Source of the DNA: Candidatus Nomurabacteria bacterium
GTDB taxonomy: Bacteria; Patescibacteriota; Saccharimonadia; Saccharimonadales; Saccharimonadaceae
NCBI GenBank assembly: GCA_031264785.1
Contig: JAISDN010000058.1
Coordinates: forward strand, 1-39,743
DNA length: 39,743 nucleotides
Direction of reading: 5' to 3'
The number at the start of each line of letters is the position of its first letter. The first letter of the stretch is position 1. Shown piece after piece: positions 8,563-14,915 of the stretch. A program made the translations under genes and the position numbers. The notes beneath the pieces are model-generated. The model ran no database searches and had not been told where the DNA came from. It saw only the letters and a program-made list of their open reading frames with translations.

Positions 8563-9093
8563 ATGGAAAAGAAAGTAAAACAGATGTTGCCGTTTGAGCT
8601 AGAGGATGCAAAAAAATTATTGGATCATTATGCCGATAGGCAATCTGATTTGAGCAAAGAGATGGGTAACGCGATGAGCCAGAACTCCGAAACGTGGCAC
8701 GACAACGCAGTTGCTGAGGCTGTTATGCAAGATTCGATAGTTTTAGCTGATATGGCTGAACGAGCGATCGACATTGTAACAAGCGCAACTTTGGTCGATA
8801 TAGAAAAAGGAAATTCGGATACCATTACAATGGGGTGTGTCGTTGAGCTAGAATATATTGACGACGGCCTAGAGCAGAAAGTTTTGCTAACTGGAAACAC
8901 TGCGGGAGAGATTCCAGATGACGTTGTTGAAGATAATGATGATCTTGCGGATGCTATCGCGATTACAACTAGTAGCCCACTTGGCGGTGCCATTAATGGC
9001 AAAACGATTGAGGAAGAAGCATCTTTTGCTGTGCCGTCCGGCGACATAAAGACCGTCAAAATTATATCGATTAAGTATCTGGAATTTTTGTAA
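8563..9093 (+). CDS. GreA/GreB-like transcript elongation factor paralogue
   Basis: 176 residues. The N-terminal half is helical and resembles the Gre coiled coil ('SETWHDNAVAEAVMQDSIVLADMAERA'). The C-terminal half has the Gre FKBP-like signature 'SSPLGGAINGKTIEEEASF' followed by a strand ending 'VKIISIKYLEF'. Gre factors enter the RNA polymerase secondary channel and stimulate cleavage of backtracked RNA. At the coiled-coil tip, where GreA carries an Asp and a Glu, this protein has 'AMSQNSETWH', so cleavage may be reduced or absent. It is the last gene of the reductase-NUDIX unit, 15 nt after the NUDIX stop, and shares its AT-rich composition. Confidence 0.7.
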   Translation: MEKKVKQMLPFELEDAKKLLDHYADRQSDLSKEMGNAMSQNSETWHDNAVAEAVMQDSIVLADMAERAIDIVTSATLVDIEKGNSDTITMGCVVELEYIDDGLEQKVLLTGNTAGEIPDDVVEDNDDLADAIAITTSSPLGGAINGKTIEEEASFAVPSGDIKTVKIISIKYLEFL

Positions 9094-9101
9094 TTTTATC
9101 C

Positions 9102-9130
9102 TTGACAAATTAAAGCGCTTGTGCTAGACT
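9102..9130 (+). promoter_or_regulatory. tRNA-Lys promoter
   Basis: Consensus TTGACA (9102-9107), 17 nt, TAGACT (9125-9130) with an extended TGTGC before the -10. It starts 8 nt after the stop of the GreA-like gene. Confidence 0.9.
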
Positions 9131-9187
9131 AAAGAGGTGGGTTGCAAAACCCTAGCGTTTGCTGTATATTGAAATAGCGACTTTCGC

Positions 9188-9263
9188 GGAGCCATAGCTC
9201 AGCTGGTAGAGCACGGGCCTTTTAAGCCTGGTGTCGCGGGTTCGAGCCCCGCTGGCTCCTCCA
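9188..9263 (+). tRNA. tRNA-Lys (anticodon TTT)
   Basis: A full cloverleaf folds: acceptor GGAGCCA/TGGCTCC, D arm GCTC/GAGC, anticodon stem CGGGC/GCCTG with loop CTTTTAA (anticodon TTT), variable GTGTC, and T arm GCGGG-TTCGAGC-CCCGC. The discriminator is T and the CCA end is encoded (9261-9263). A consensus promoter lies about 60 nt upstream and a terminator follows at 9313. Confidence 0.97.
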
Positions 9264-9312
9264 AAAACAGACTTTTTCAGAAACCGCTCGTTTTGGGCGA
9301 TTTTTGAAAATG

Positions 9313-9340
9313 CCGCGCTTCTGCAAGAAGGGCGGTTTTT
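9313..9340 (+). terminator. Terminator after tRNA-Lys
   Basis: CCGC/GCGG stem, a G-G mismatch, then CTTCT/AGAAG with a GCA loop, followed by five T (9336-9340). Confidence 0.8.
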
Positions 9341-9351
9341 AAATAAAAGTG

Positions 9352-9380
9352 TTGACGTATTGTAAAGGGTGTGATATACT
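9352..9380 (+). promoter_or_regulatory. Strong promoter of the folded RNA
   Basis: TTGACG (9352-9357), 17 nt, TATACT (9375-9380) preceded by TGA (extended -10). The predicted start is near 9387. Confidence 0.88.
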
Positions 9381-9386
9381 TTAGGT

Positions 9387-9866
9387 AGAAGTTGGAGTGG
9401 GGAGTTAAACTTGCATCTCCGACTTAGATTAGTGGCCGCCGTAGGGGAGAGGCCACAAAAACAGAGGGGGTAAAATGGCGTCTGCCGCGCAAGCTGAGTT
9501 GTATACCCTAACGGGCAACGGCAACAGTTTCCAACGCGGCAGCGCCGGAATGAAATGCAGATTATTCTGCTTTTATTCCGGCGCTCGTTGCTACATTCGA
9601 GCGTTACTTTTTACTGCCTTCTGGGGCTCGTGGTGGCGCAAGTCGCCACGAGTCCCAACCTGAAATTTCCCGTCCGGGAAGCACCGTCAAGGGGCGAAAG
9701 CCCCACACATTTTTTCCCCTTTCGAAAAAAGCAAATTGACTACAGACGGTGCTCCCGGTCGGGACGAGGGCTGGATAGACAACTTTATCCAATCAATAAG
9801 ATTCTATTTCTAGCCCTTGCTCCTTCCCCGAGGCCAATGTGATTACACATTGGCCTCATTTTTTTT
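9387..9866 (+). ncRNA. Large structured non-coding RNA of unassigned family
   Basis: About 480 nt bounded by a near-consensus promoter and a perfect terminator. Helices visible by eye: 9389-9397/9417-9425; 9432-9437/9451-9456; 9482-9489/9535-9542 (CTGCCGCG/CGCGGCAG); 9543-9551/9575-9583 with inner 9557-9561/9566-9570; 9623-9633/9646-9656; a 19-bp interrupted helix 9668-9688/9745-9764 enclosing a GAAA-capped hairpin (9691-9704) and a second hairpin (9710-9716/9724-9730); 9767-9772/9812-9817 with inner GGATA/TATCC. The short ORFs here have no protein-like composition. I looked for and did not find RNase P ('GAGGAAAGTCC'), tmRNA (tRNA-like 3' end) or SRP hallmarks. It could also be a long regulated leader of comEC. 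The class needs a covariance search. Confidence 0.72.
9830..9866 (+). terminator. Perfect 12-bp terminator before comEC
   Basis: GAGGCCAATGTG and its exact complement flank an ATTA loop, then A and eight T. The comEC -10 box starts three bases later, so the terminator separates the folded RNA from comEC. Confidence 0.95.
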
Positions 9867-9868
9867 GC

Positions 9869-9874
9869 TACAAT
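9869..9874 (+). promoter_or_regulatory. comEC -10 box, leaderless start
   Basis: TGC-TACAAT ends 6 nt before the ATG at 9881, with no ribosome-binding site between. The -35 position would fall in the right arm of the terminator and is poor. Confidence 0.6.
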
Positions 9875-9880
9875 ATATCT

Positions 9881-11389
9881 ATGTTCGGTTGGCGATTTTG
9901 GTTTCGACGGATTCATATTTCTTGGCTGGTGGCCGGAGTTTGCGCTGGATTTTTGCTGGGCGTGGGCCTGTGCTTGATCCCGGCGACGGCGGTTTTTGGC
10001 ACCAAAATCTGGCTGATTTTCGGCTTGCTGTTGCTACCGATTATTTTTTATAAACAAAAAACTTGGATGATGATTTTGGCAATTCTGGCCGGCAGTTTTA
10101 TGGGGCTGTTTCGCGGCACGGCGGAACGAGTGGCCTTGAGCGACTATGGCCAGTTTATTAACCAGACTTTGACGATTTCTGGCAAGGTTTTTGAAGATCC
10201 TGACTTGGGTCTGTCCGGCGATTTGCGGATGCGCTTGGTGGAGGTGGAAATCGACGGTCAAAAACTGCCCGGTCAAGTCTGGACTAGTATCATTGGCGCG
10301 CGGCCGGAAATCCGGCGGTCAGACACGGTTTTTATCACCGGCAAGCTGAAAAATGGTTTTGGCACTTTTCCGGCCAGTATGAGTTTTGCGAAATTGGACA
10401 AAGTTGAAGCTGGCGTGGGTAACGATCCGGCGCGGGATTTGCGCGACGAATTTTCTGAACAATTAAGTTATTCAGTTTCTGGTCCGGCCCACGATCTGGG
10501 GATGGGCGTTTTGGCAGGGCAGAAAACCGCTCTGCCCAACGACATTAGCGAAGCTTTTCGGATTGCCGGTCTGACCCACATTGTGGTGGCCAGCGGCTAT
10601 AATTTGACAATTTTGATTCGGTTTTCGCGCCGGCTGTTCGCCAGAATCAGCCGGCTGGCGGCGCTGCTGGGCGGCGGCACAATGGCGCTGGGGTTTGCTT
10701 TTGTGACTGGTTTTTCGCCCAGTATGATGCGGGCGGGTTTGGTGGCCGGCCTGAGTTTGCTAGCTTGGTTTTATGGTCGAAAATTCCATCCGGTGGTCTT
10801 GATTTTGTTGGTGGCGGCCGCCACAGTGGCCATCAATCCGGCCTATGTTTGGGGTGACGCCGGCTGGTATATGTCGTTTTTCGCCTTTGCCGGCATTCTG
10901 ATTTTGGCGCCGCTTATCAAAGCTTATTTTTGGGGCGAAGCGCGGCCCAAGCCGAAAATTAAATTGCGTCACAAACGACCGACAGCAATTTTGACCTCGC
11001 TGCGCCAAGTTTTTATCGAAACTATGAGCGCCCAAGTTTTGACTATGCCAATTATCGCCCTGATGTTGGGGCAGTTTGCGCCTTATGGGATTTTGGCGAA
11101 TCTGCTGGTGCTACCGCTGGTGCCGCTAACAATGCTGCTGACTTTTTTGGCCGGAATTATTGGCGCGATTTTGCCAAATTTGGCCGCGTTAGCCGGTTGG
11201 CCAGCCCAAACTTTGCTAGACTATATCATCGGTGTGTCGCAAGCCGTGTCGAATATTCCCGGCGCGGCCCAAGAAGTCAATTTCGGGGTCAGCTGGTTTG
11301 TGATTTCAATAACGATTTTGCTGGCGCTACTGATTTATCTACGCCTCAAAACTAAACATAATTTGCGCGAAGATAATATTGTGGCCTAG
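9881..11389 (+). CDS. comEC: ComEC/Rec2 competence DNA-uptake channel
   Basis: 502 residues from the ATG that follows the -10 box by 6 nt. Two or three N-terminal membrane segments are followed by a soluble OB-like region (about residues 75-165), then the Competence domain with 'AFRIAGLTHIVVASGYNLTIL', 'GFSPSMMRAGLVAGLSLLAWFYGR' and many membrane helices to the end. It imports single-stranded DNA across the inner membrane during natural transformation. The C-terminal metallo-beta-lactamase domain of longer ComEC proteins is absent. It is preceded by the folded RNA and terminator. Its stop overlaps the convergent tetR-family gene by 4 nt. Confidence 0.95.
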   Translation: MFGWRFWFRRIHISWLVAGVCAGFLLGVGLCLIPATAVFGTKIWLIFGLLLLPIIFYKQKTWMMILAILAGSFMGLFRGTAERVALSDYGQFINQTLTISGKVFEDPDLGLSGDLRMRLVEVEIDGQKLPGQVWTSIIGARPEIRRSDTVFITGKLKNGFGTFPASMSFAKLDKVEAGVGNDPARDLRDEFSEQLSYSVSGPAHDLGMGVLAGQKTALPNDISEAFRIAGLTHIVVASGYNLTILIRFSRRLFARISRLAALLGGGTMALGFAFVTGFSPSMMRAGLVAGLSLLAWFYGRKFHPVVLILLVAAATVAINPAYVWGDAGWYMSFFAFAGILILAPLIKAYFWGEARPKPKIKLRHKRPTAILTSLRQVFIETMSAQVLTMPIIALMLGQFAPYGILANLLVLPLVPLTMLLTFLAGIIGAILPNLAALAGWPAQTLLDYIIGVSQAVSNIPGAAQEVNFGVSWFVISITILLALLIYLRLKTKHNLREDNIVA

Positions 11390-11973
11390 CTTTTTCGGCG
11401 CATAAAGCCGGAAATGCCGTGTTCGCAAGCTCGGCTAATAAACTTGGCCAAGTTTTCGGTGTCGCTCCGGATGCGGCCTTGTGTCCATAGCACAATTGTG
11501 CCAATGACGCCGCTAGTGTAAAACAACCACAAACTTTCCAAAGTTTTGGGATTGTCGCAGCGGAATTTAGTTTTCCAATAATCGATGCATTGATCGTGAT
11601 ACATATATAATATGCGTTGCACGGTGTTGTCGTCTTTATGCGCAAACACCACCCGAGCTACGTCGCGGTGTCGGTCTATGACCTCCAAACACATCCGAAC
11701 CACTTCATCGGGATTTTTTATTGCCGGCATGGCATCTATTGCTTCCTCGAAGTCAGCCATAACTTGACTTTCGATGTAGTCAAACAACTCGTTGACACTT
11801 TTATAATATTTATAGAAAGTTGTGCGATCGACACCCGCCACTCGACACAGATTCTGTATCGTGATGTTGTCGATTGTTCTGCTTTGGAGAAGCTCCGTCA
11901 GACCCTTGCGTAACTTGCGTTTGCTGCGGTTGACTTGTGCGTTCTCCCTGATTTTAGTACCATTATTTTTCAT
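11386..11973 (-). CDS. TetR/AcrR-family transcriptional regulator
   Basis: About 195 residues. The N-terminal helix-turn-helix is 'LRKGLTELLQSRTIDNITIQNLCRVAGVDRTTFYKYYKSVNELFDYI'; the C-terminal ligand domain is helical ('LWLFYTSGVIGTIVLWTQ'). An in-frame ATG at 11982 exists, but the -10 TAAACT (11988-11983) touches it directly, so the start at 11973 is preferred (9 nt after the -10, leaderless). It is convergent with comEC (4-nt overlap) and divergent from yebC. The ligand and targets are unknown. Confidence 0.9.
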   Translation of the reverse strand: MKNNGTKIRENAQVNRSKRKLRKGLTELLQSRTIDNITIQNLCRVAGVDRTTFYKYYKSVNELFDYIESQVMADFEEAIDAMPAIKNPDEVVRMCLEVIDRHRDVARVVFAHKDDNTVQRILYMYHDQCIDYWKTKFRCDNPKTLESLWLFYTSGVIGTIVLWTQGRIRSDTENLAKFISRACEHGISGFMRRKS

Positions 11974-11982
11974 AATGTTCAT

Positions 11983-12011
11983 AGTTTAGCGCACTTTTAA
12001 ATAAAAATCAA
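11983..12011 (-). promoter_or_regulatory. tetR-family gene promoter
   Basis: TTGATT (12011-12006), 17 nt, TAAACT (11988-11983) on the minus strand. A TTTTCCACA box lies 13 nt upstream of the -35. Confidence 0.75.
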
Positions 12012-12024
12012 CACTTTGTTTAGT

Positions 12025-12033
12025 TTTTCCACA
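12025..12033. promoter_or_regulatory. TTTTCCACA box
   Basis: One of four copies in promoter-bearing spacers. It is one base off the DnaA-box consensus TTATCCACA and lies 13 nt upstream of the tetR-family -35. Confidence 0.5.
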
Positions 12034-12090
12034 GATAATAATTATTTTGTTGATTTTCCTCTATAAATGGCAAAAACGCGTCGATTGTGG

Positions 12091-12096
12091 TAAAAT
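12091..12096 (+). promoter_or_regulatory. yebC -10 box
   Basis: TGTGG-TAAAAT with a poor -35 (TGGCAA 17 nt upstream). TAGGAG precedes the ATG at 12139, so this gene has a conventional leader. Confidence 0.5.
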
Positions 12097-12138
12097 TAGC
12101 CTAAAAGTATAAGAAAATATGGAAAATAGGAGAAAAAT

Positions 12139-12849
12139 ATGAGTGGACATTCCAAATGGTCAACGATAAAGCGCCAAAAAGCCGCAACCGACGCCAAACG
12201 CGGCGCGATTTTTACCAAAATTGGCAATCAAATTGCTATTGCGGCGCGGGCCGACACCAATCCGGCGACTAATTCGTCTCTGGCGCTGGCCATTGAAAAA
12301 GCTAAGGCAGCCAATATGCCGACGGCCAATATTGAGCGGGCAATTTCAAGAGTTGCCGATAAGTCAGTTGCCGCCCTAGAGGAAGTTACTTACGAGGCCT
12401 ATGGTCCGGCTGGTGTGGGGATTATTATCGAGACTGCGACCGACAACCGCAACCGAACTTTTCCAGAGGTGCGAACGGCGCTAACCAAAAACGGCGGCAC
12501 CATCGCCGAGCCGGGCAGTGTGGCTTTTCAGTTTACGCGCTCCGGCGTGATTCGAGTGGCGGCCAGCGGTGAAGAAGCCCTGATGACGGTGTTAGAGGCT
12601 GGCGCGGCCGATGCGGTGGAGGAAGAGGGCGAAATCGTGGTTTATACTAGCGCTAAGGAATTAGCTAGCGTGCGTCAGGCCATTATTGACGCTGGTTTAA
12701 CAGTGTCGGACGCCGGTTTGGAATACGTGCCGAAGGCCAATGTGGAAGTGGCGGACGCGGCGGCTTCGGAAAAAGTTATTAAGTTACTCGACGCGCTGGA
12801 CGATTTGGACGACGTAACAGCGGTGCACAGCAATGCCGATTTGGTGTAA
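12139..12849 (+). CDS. yebC: YebC/PmpR/TACO1-family protein
   Basis: 236 residues, standard family length. The diagnostic N-terminus is 'MSGHSKWSTIKRQKAATDAK', followed by 'RGAIFTKIGNQI', 'AKAANMPTANIERAISR', 'YEAYGPAGVGIIIETATDNRNRT' and 'KNGGTIAEPGSVAFQF'. Family members bind DNA or, as with TACO1 and recent YebC work, assist translation of difficult sequences such as polyproline. A nearly palindromic stretch (12886-12899) without a T tract follows. Confidence 0.96.
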   Translation: MSGHSKWSTIKRQKAATDAKRGAIFTKIGNQIAIAARADTNPATNSSLALAIEKAKAANMPTANIERAISRVADKSVAALEEVTYEAYGPAGVGIIIETATDNRNRTFPEVRTALTKNGGTIAEPGSVAFQFTRSGVIRVAASGEEALMTVLEAGAADAVEEEGEIVVYTSAKELASVRQAIIDAGLTVSDAGLEYVPKANVEVADAAASEKVIKLLDALDDLDDVTAVHSNADLV

Positions 12850-12919
12850 CTAAGTCACATCGACAAAAACTACAACTTTAGGTGTCGAACTTGAGTTCGG
12901 CATAACATAGACGCAAAAG

Positions 12920-12946
12920 CTAGCACTCGACTTGCACGAGTGCTAA
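12920..12946. promoter_or_regulatory. CIRCE operator (HrcA site) at clpP
   Basis: Left half CTAGCACTC (8 of 9 to TTAGCACTC), exactly 9 nt spacer, right half GAGTGCTAA (perfect). It overlaps the clpP -35 (TTGCAC, 12932-12937), so bound HrcA would block the promoter. Confidence 0.93.
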
Positions 12947-12960
12947 TTTTTTGCTATAAT
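12932..12960 (+). promoter_or_regulatory. clpP promoter, leaderless
   Basis: TTGCAC (12932-12937), 17 nt, TATAAT (12955-12960) with extended TTGC. The ATG at 12967 follows 6 nt after the -10, without a ribosome-binding site. Confidence 0.88.
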
Positions 12961-12966
12961 GGGGAT

Positions 12967-13557
12967 ATGAAGAATTATTTAGTGCCCACAGTTGTGGAAA
13001 AAGGTTTTGACGGCGAGCGAGCCTTTGATATTTATTCGCGACTATTAAAAGATAGGATTATTTTTCTTGGTGAGGAAGTCAATGAGCACACCGCCAATCT
13101 GGTGGTGGCGCAGCTGCTTTTCTTAGCCAGCGAGGATCCGAAGGCCGACATTAGCCTGTATATAAATAGTCCGGGCGGCAGCGTTTATGACGGTTTGGCG
13201 ATTTATGACACAATGAATTTTATCAAGCCGGACGTGGCGACTTATGGCATTGGCCTGCAGGCTTCGATGGGGGCGTTTTTGCTGTCCAGCGGCGCCAAGG
13301 GCAAGCGCCATATGCTGCCCAACGCCAAAACGATGATTCATCAGCCGTCCTCTGGCACAAAGGGGCAGATTACTGATATGGAGATTTCGCTGCGTGAGGG
13401 ATTGGCCCTGAAAGACAAATTGGCGGAGATTTTAGCGAAGAACACCGGTCAAAAACTAGCCAAAATCAAAGAAGATATGGAGCGCGACCACTGGCTAAGG
13501 GCTGAGGAGGCGGTGGATTATGGGCTGGTGGATGAGGTTTTGAAGAGTAGTAAATAG
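12967..13557 (+). CDS. clpP: ATP-dependent Clp protease proteolytic subunit
   Basis: 196 residues. The catalytic triad is visible: Ser in 'GLQASMGAFLLSSG', His in 'TMIHQPSSG' and Asp in 'MERDHWL'. Also 'DISLYINSPGGSVYDGLAIYDTM'. ClpP forms a tetradecameric barrel fed by Clp ATPases. The start at 12967 is chosen because in-frame codons further upstream lie within the operator and promoter. Regulation by HrcA through CIRCE is inferred from the operator. No clpX or hrcA is present in the window. Confidence 0.97.
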   Translation: MKNYLVPTVVEKGFDGERAFDIYSRLLKDRIIFLGEEVNEHTANLVVAQLLFLASEDPKADISLYINSPGGSVYDGLAIYDTMNFIKPDVATYGIGLQASMGAFLLSSGAKGKRHMLPNAKTMIHQPSSGTKGQITDMEISLREGLALKDKLAEILAKNTGQKLAKIKEDMERDHWLRAEEAVDYGLVDEVLKSSK

Positions 13558-13578
13558 CATTCGTCATTCTGGTCGCAC

Positions 13579-14541
13579 TTAATTATTCTCGCGCGCTCTG
13601 TCGTAGGCGGCATTGAGATAAGCCTCGCGGGCATTTAGAGCCAGCTTGTAGCTGTCTGGGACGGCTTCGGGACCATGATTATTAAGCTGGTACTTGTTAC
13701 TACCGTCATATTTATCTTTCGTACCCTCGCTCAAGATCCTATCCACGTCTCGGAGAATACCGTCATAAATCTCGCGTTGCTCCTTGCTTAGTGCTCCTTC
13801 AATAGGTTCAAGGGCTTCGATGGCCCCTTCTATTCGTCTTTTCAAAGCACTGGCCATGCTCACTACGGTCACTCGACGGTTGAACTTGCTATCATTGCCA
13901 CCGCTAAAATTAGTATAATCTCCTTCTAAACCCCGTGCCAAGTTGACGATTCTATCACTTGCTTCAACGGTTAGCGCTTCCTCTTGTGCCACAAATTCGT
14001 TTAATGCTTCGCGTAGTTCGCTGGCCTCTTCGGGATGATCTTTTTCCCATCGCCCTACCGCTTCGTCTCTTTCCTCCAGCTCAGCGAGTTTTTCAGCTAA
14101 AGGCTTATATATTTCACGACCTGACTTATGCCATGCCTCAAAATAGGCCTCATCTCGACCACGCCCGTTTATCTCTTTATCTAACATTTTTTTTACAGTG
14201 TCTTTATCCCCGCTCCTTCGGGCTTCTCTAAAATCATCCGCGTAGTTACGTGGCCTATCATTTCTTCTTTTTGTGGCATAGCGCCAATCATGAGGCCTAG
14301 TGTTTTCAATATCTCTACCATAGGTATTTATCGCACGTTCTAACTTATAATTTATGGTGTCGGTGTTTACCGGTTCATCAAAAGTCGGCCGCTCAATTCC
14401 CAATGTGTCAAGCGTTTTCCCAGCTATCTCTATCGGGGGGGGGGCACTTGTTTCTTGTTCCGGCGCGACCGGTTCTTGCTCAGTCATAATCGCTTCAGGT
14501 GGTTTTTCTGGATTATTTGCATTAAATTCATTACTACTCAT
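13579..14541 (-). CDS. Unknown acidic helical protein
   Basis: 320 residues, family not recognised. No signal peptide or membrane segment. The N-terminal ~45 residues are disordered and proline/glutamate rich and include 'APPP' encoded by a C10 run. Highly charged helical segments follow ('AEKLAELEERDEAVGRWEKDHPEE', 'EALTVEASDRIVNLARGLEGDY', 'ALKRRIEGAIEALEPIEGALSKEQ'). A TTGACT-17-TAAGAT promoter (14614-14585, minus) and AAAAGGACA before the ATG support that it is expressed. It is convergent with clpP. It is probably cytoplasmic. Confidence 0.75.
   Translation of the reverse strand: MSSNEFNANNPEKPPEAIMTEQEPVAPEQETSAPPPIEIAGKTLDTLGIERPTFDEPVNTDTINYKLERAINTYGRDIENTRPHDWRYATKRRNDRPRNYADDFREARRSGDKDTVKKMLDKEINGRGRDEAYFEAWHKSGREIYKPLAEKLAELEERDEAVGRWEKDHPEEASELREALNEFVAQEEALTVEASDRIVNLARGLEGDYTNFSGGNDSKFNRRVTVVSMASALKRRIEGAIEALEPIEGALSKEQREIYDGILRDVDRILSEGTKDKYDGSNKYQLNNHGPEAVPDSYKLALNAREAYLNAAYDRARENN
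14435..14444. repeat. G10 homopolymer in the unknown acidic protein gene
   Basis: Ten consecutive G on the plus strand (C10 in the gene) encode a proline run near codon 35. Loss or gain of one base would end translation early. Confidence 0.85.
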
Positions 14542-14584
14542 AAATTGTCCTTTTCTTTTTGTTTTTAATAAGATTTATGTGTTC

Positions 14585-14614
14585 ATCTTAGCGAAATAAT
14601 TTAAAAAAGTCAAC
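14585..14614 (-). promoter_or_regulatory. Promoter of the unknown acidic protein gene
   Basis: TTGACT (14614-14609), 17 nt, TAAGAT (14590-14585), with a TG immediately 5' of the -35. The leader carries AAAAGGACA. Confidence 0.75.
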
Positions 14615-14665
14615 AGTTTTATCTAAAAGTGTTGGATGGGCTAGGGGGGGCAGCAAATAGGATTC

Positions 14666-14699
14666 GTCATTCTGGATTCCGCGTCAAGCGCGGAATGAC
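14666..14699. repeat. REP-like palindromic repeat upstream of rpoB
   Basis: GTCATTCTGGATTCCGCG, then a TCAAG centre and the mirror arm CGCGGAATGAC. A partial copy (GGAATGAC) follows at 14715. A short fragment GTCATTCTGG also lies at 13563 after clpP. Confidence 0.8.
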
Positions 14700-14737
14700 T
14701 GAGTTGCTATTTGGAATGACGGGATTAGTAAAAAACT

Positions 14738-14746
14738 TGTGGAAAA
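14738..14746. promoter_or_regulatory. TTTTCCACA box (reverse orientation) upstream of rpoB
   Basis: TGTGGAAAA on the plus strand, 15 nt upstream of the rpoB -35. Confidence 0.5.
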
Positions 14747-14761
14747 AGTTTGATAAAAGGC

Positions 14762-14790
14762 TTGACTTGGGGCGAAAAGTGCTATAAAAT
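14762..14790 (+). promoter_or_regulatory. rpoBC promoter
   Basis: TTGACT (14762-14767), 17 nt, TAAAAT (14785-14790). Transcription would start near 14797, giving a leader of about 120 nt. Confidence 0.85.
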
Positions 14791-14828
14791 TGGCTTAATG
14801 AAGCAGTGAATTTCAGGTTTTTAAAATA

Positions 14829-14850
14829 CCTCCGTGGCGGGAGGGTTTTT
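14829..14850 (+). terminator. Terminator-like hairpin in the rpoB leader
   Basis: CCTCC, loop GTGGCG, GGAGG, then G and five T; flanking AAAA/TTTT can extend the stem. It lies about 30 nt after the predicted start and may act as an attenuator. Confidence 0.55.
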
Positions 14851-14915
14851 GCGCGTCTGAAAGAGGGTCTTTGTTCGCCGAAATATATATTTAAGGAGTG
14901 AAGGAGTAGTTTTCT

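Noticed and set aside
9188..9263. tRNA-Lys as an integration site for the AT-rich unit
   Set aside because: No integrase gene and no duplicated tRNA end were found in the window.
9475..9842. Short ORFs within the folded RNA region
   Set aside because: They have no family resemblance and overlap strong helices; promoter plus terminator fits a non-coding RNA better.
9387..9866. Assignment of the folded RNA to RNase P RNA, tmRNA, SRP RNA or 6S RNA
   Set aside because: The conserved core sequences of the first three are not visible and the length does not suit 6S RNA.
11974..11982. ATG at 11982 as the tetR-family start
   Set aside because: It touches the -10 box, so the transcript should begin after it; 11973 is preferred but the choice is not certain.
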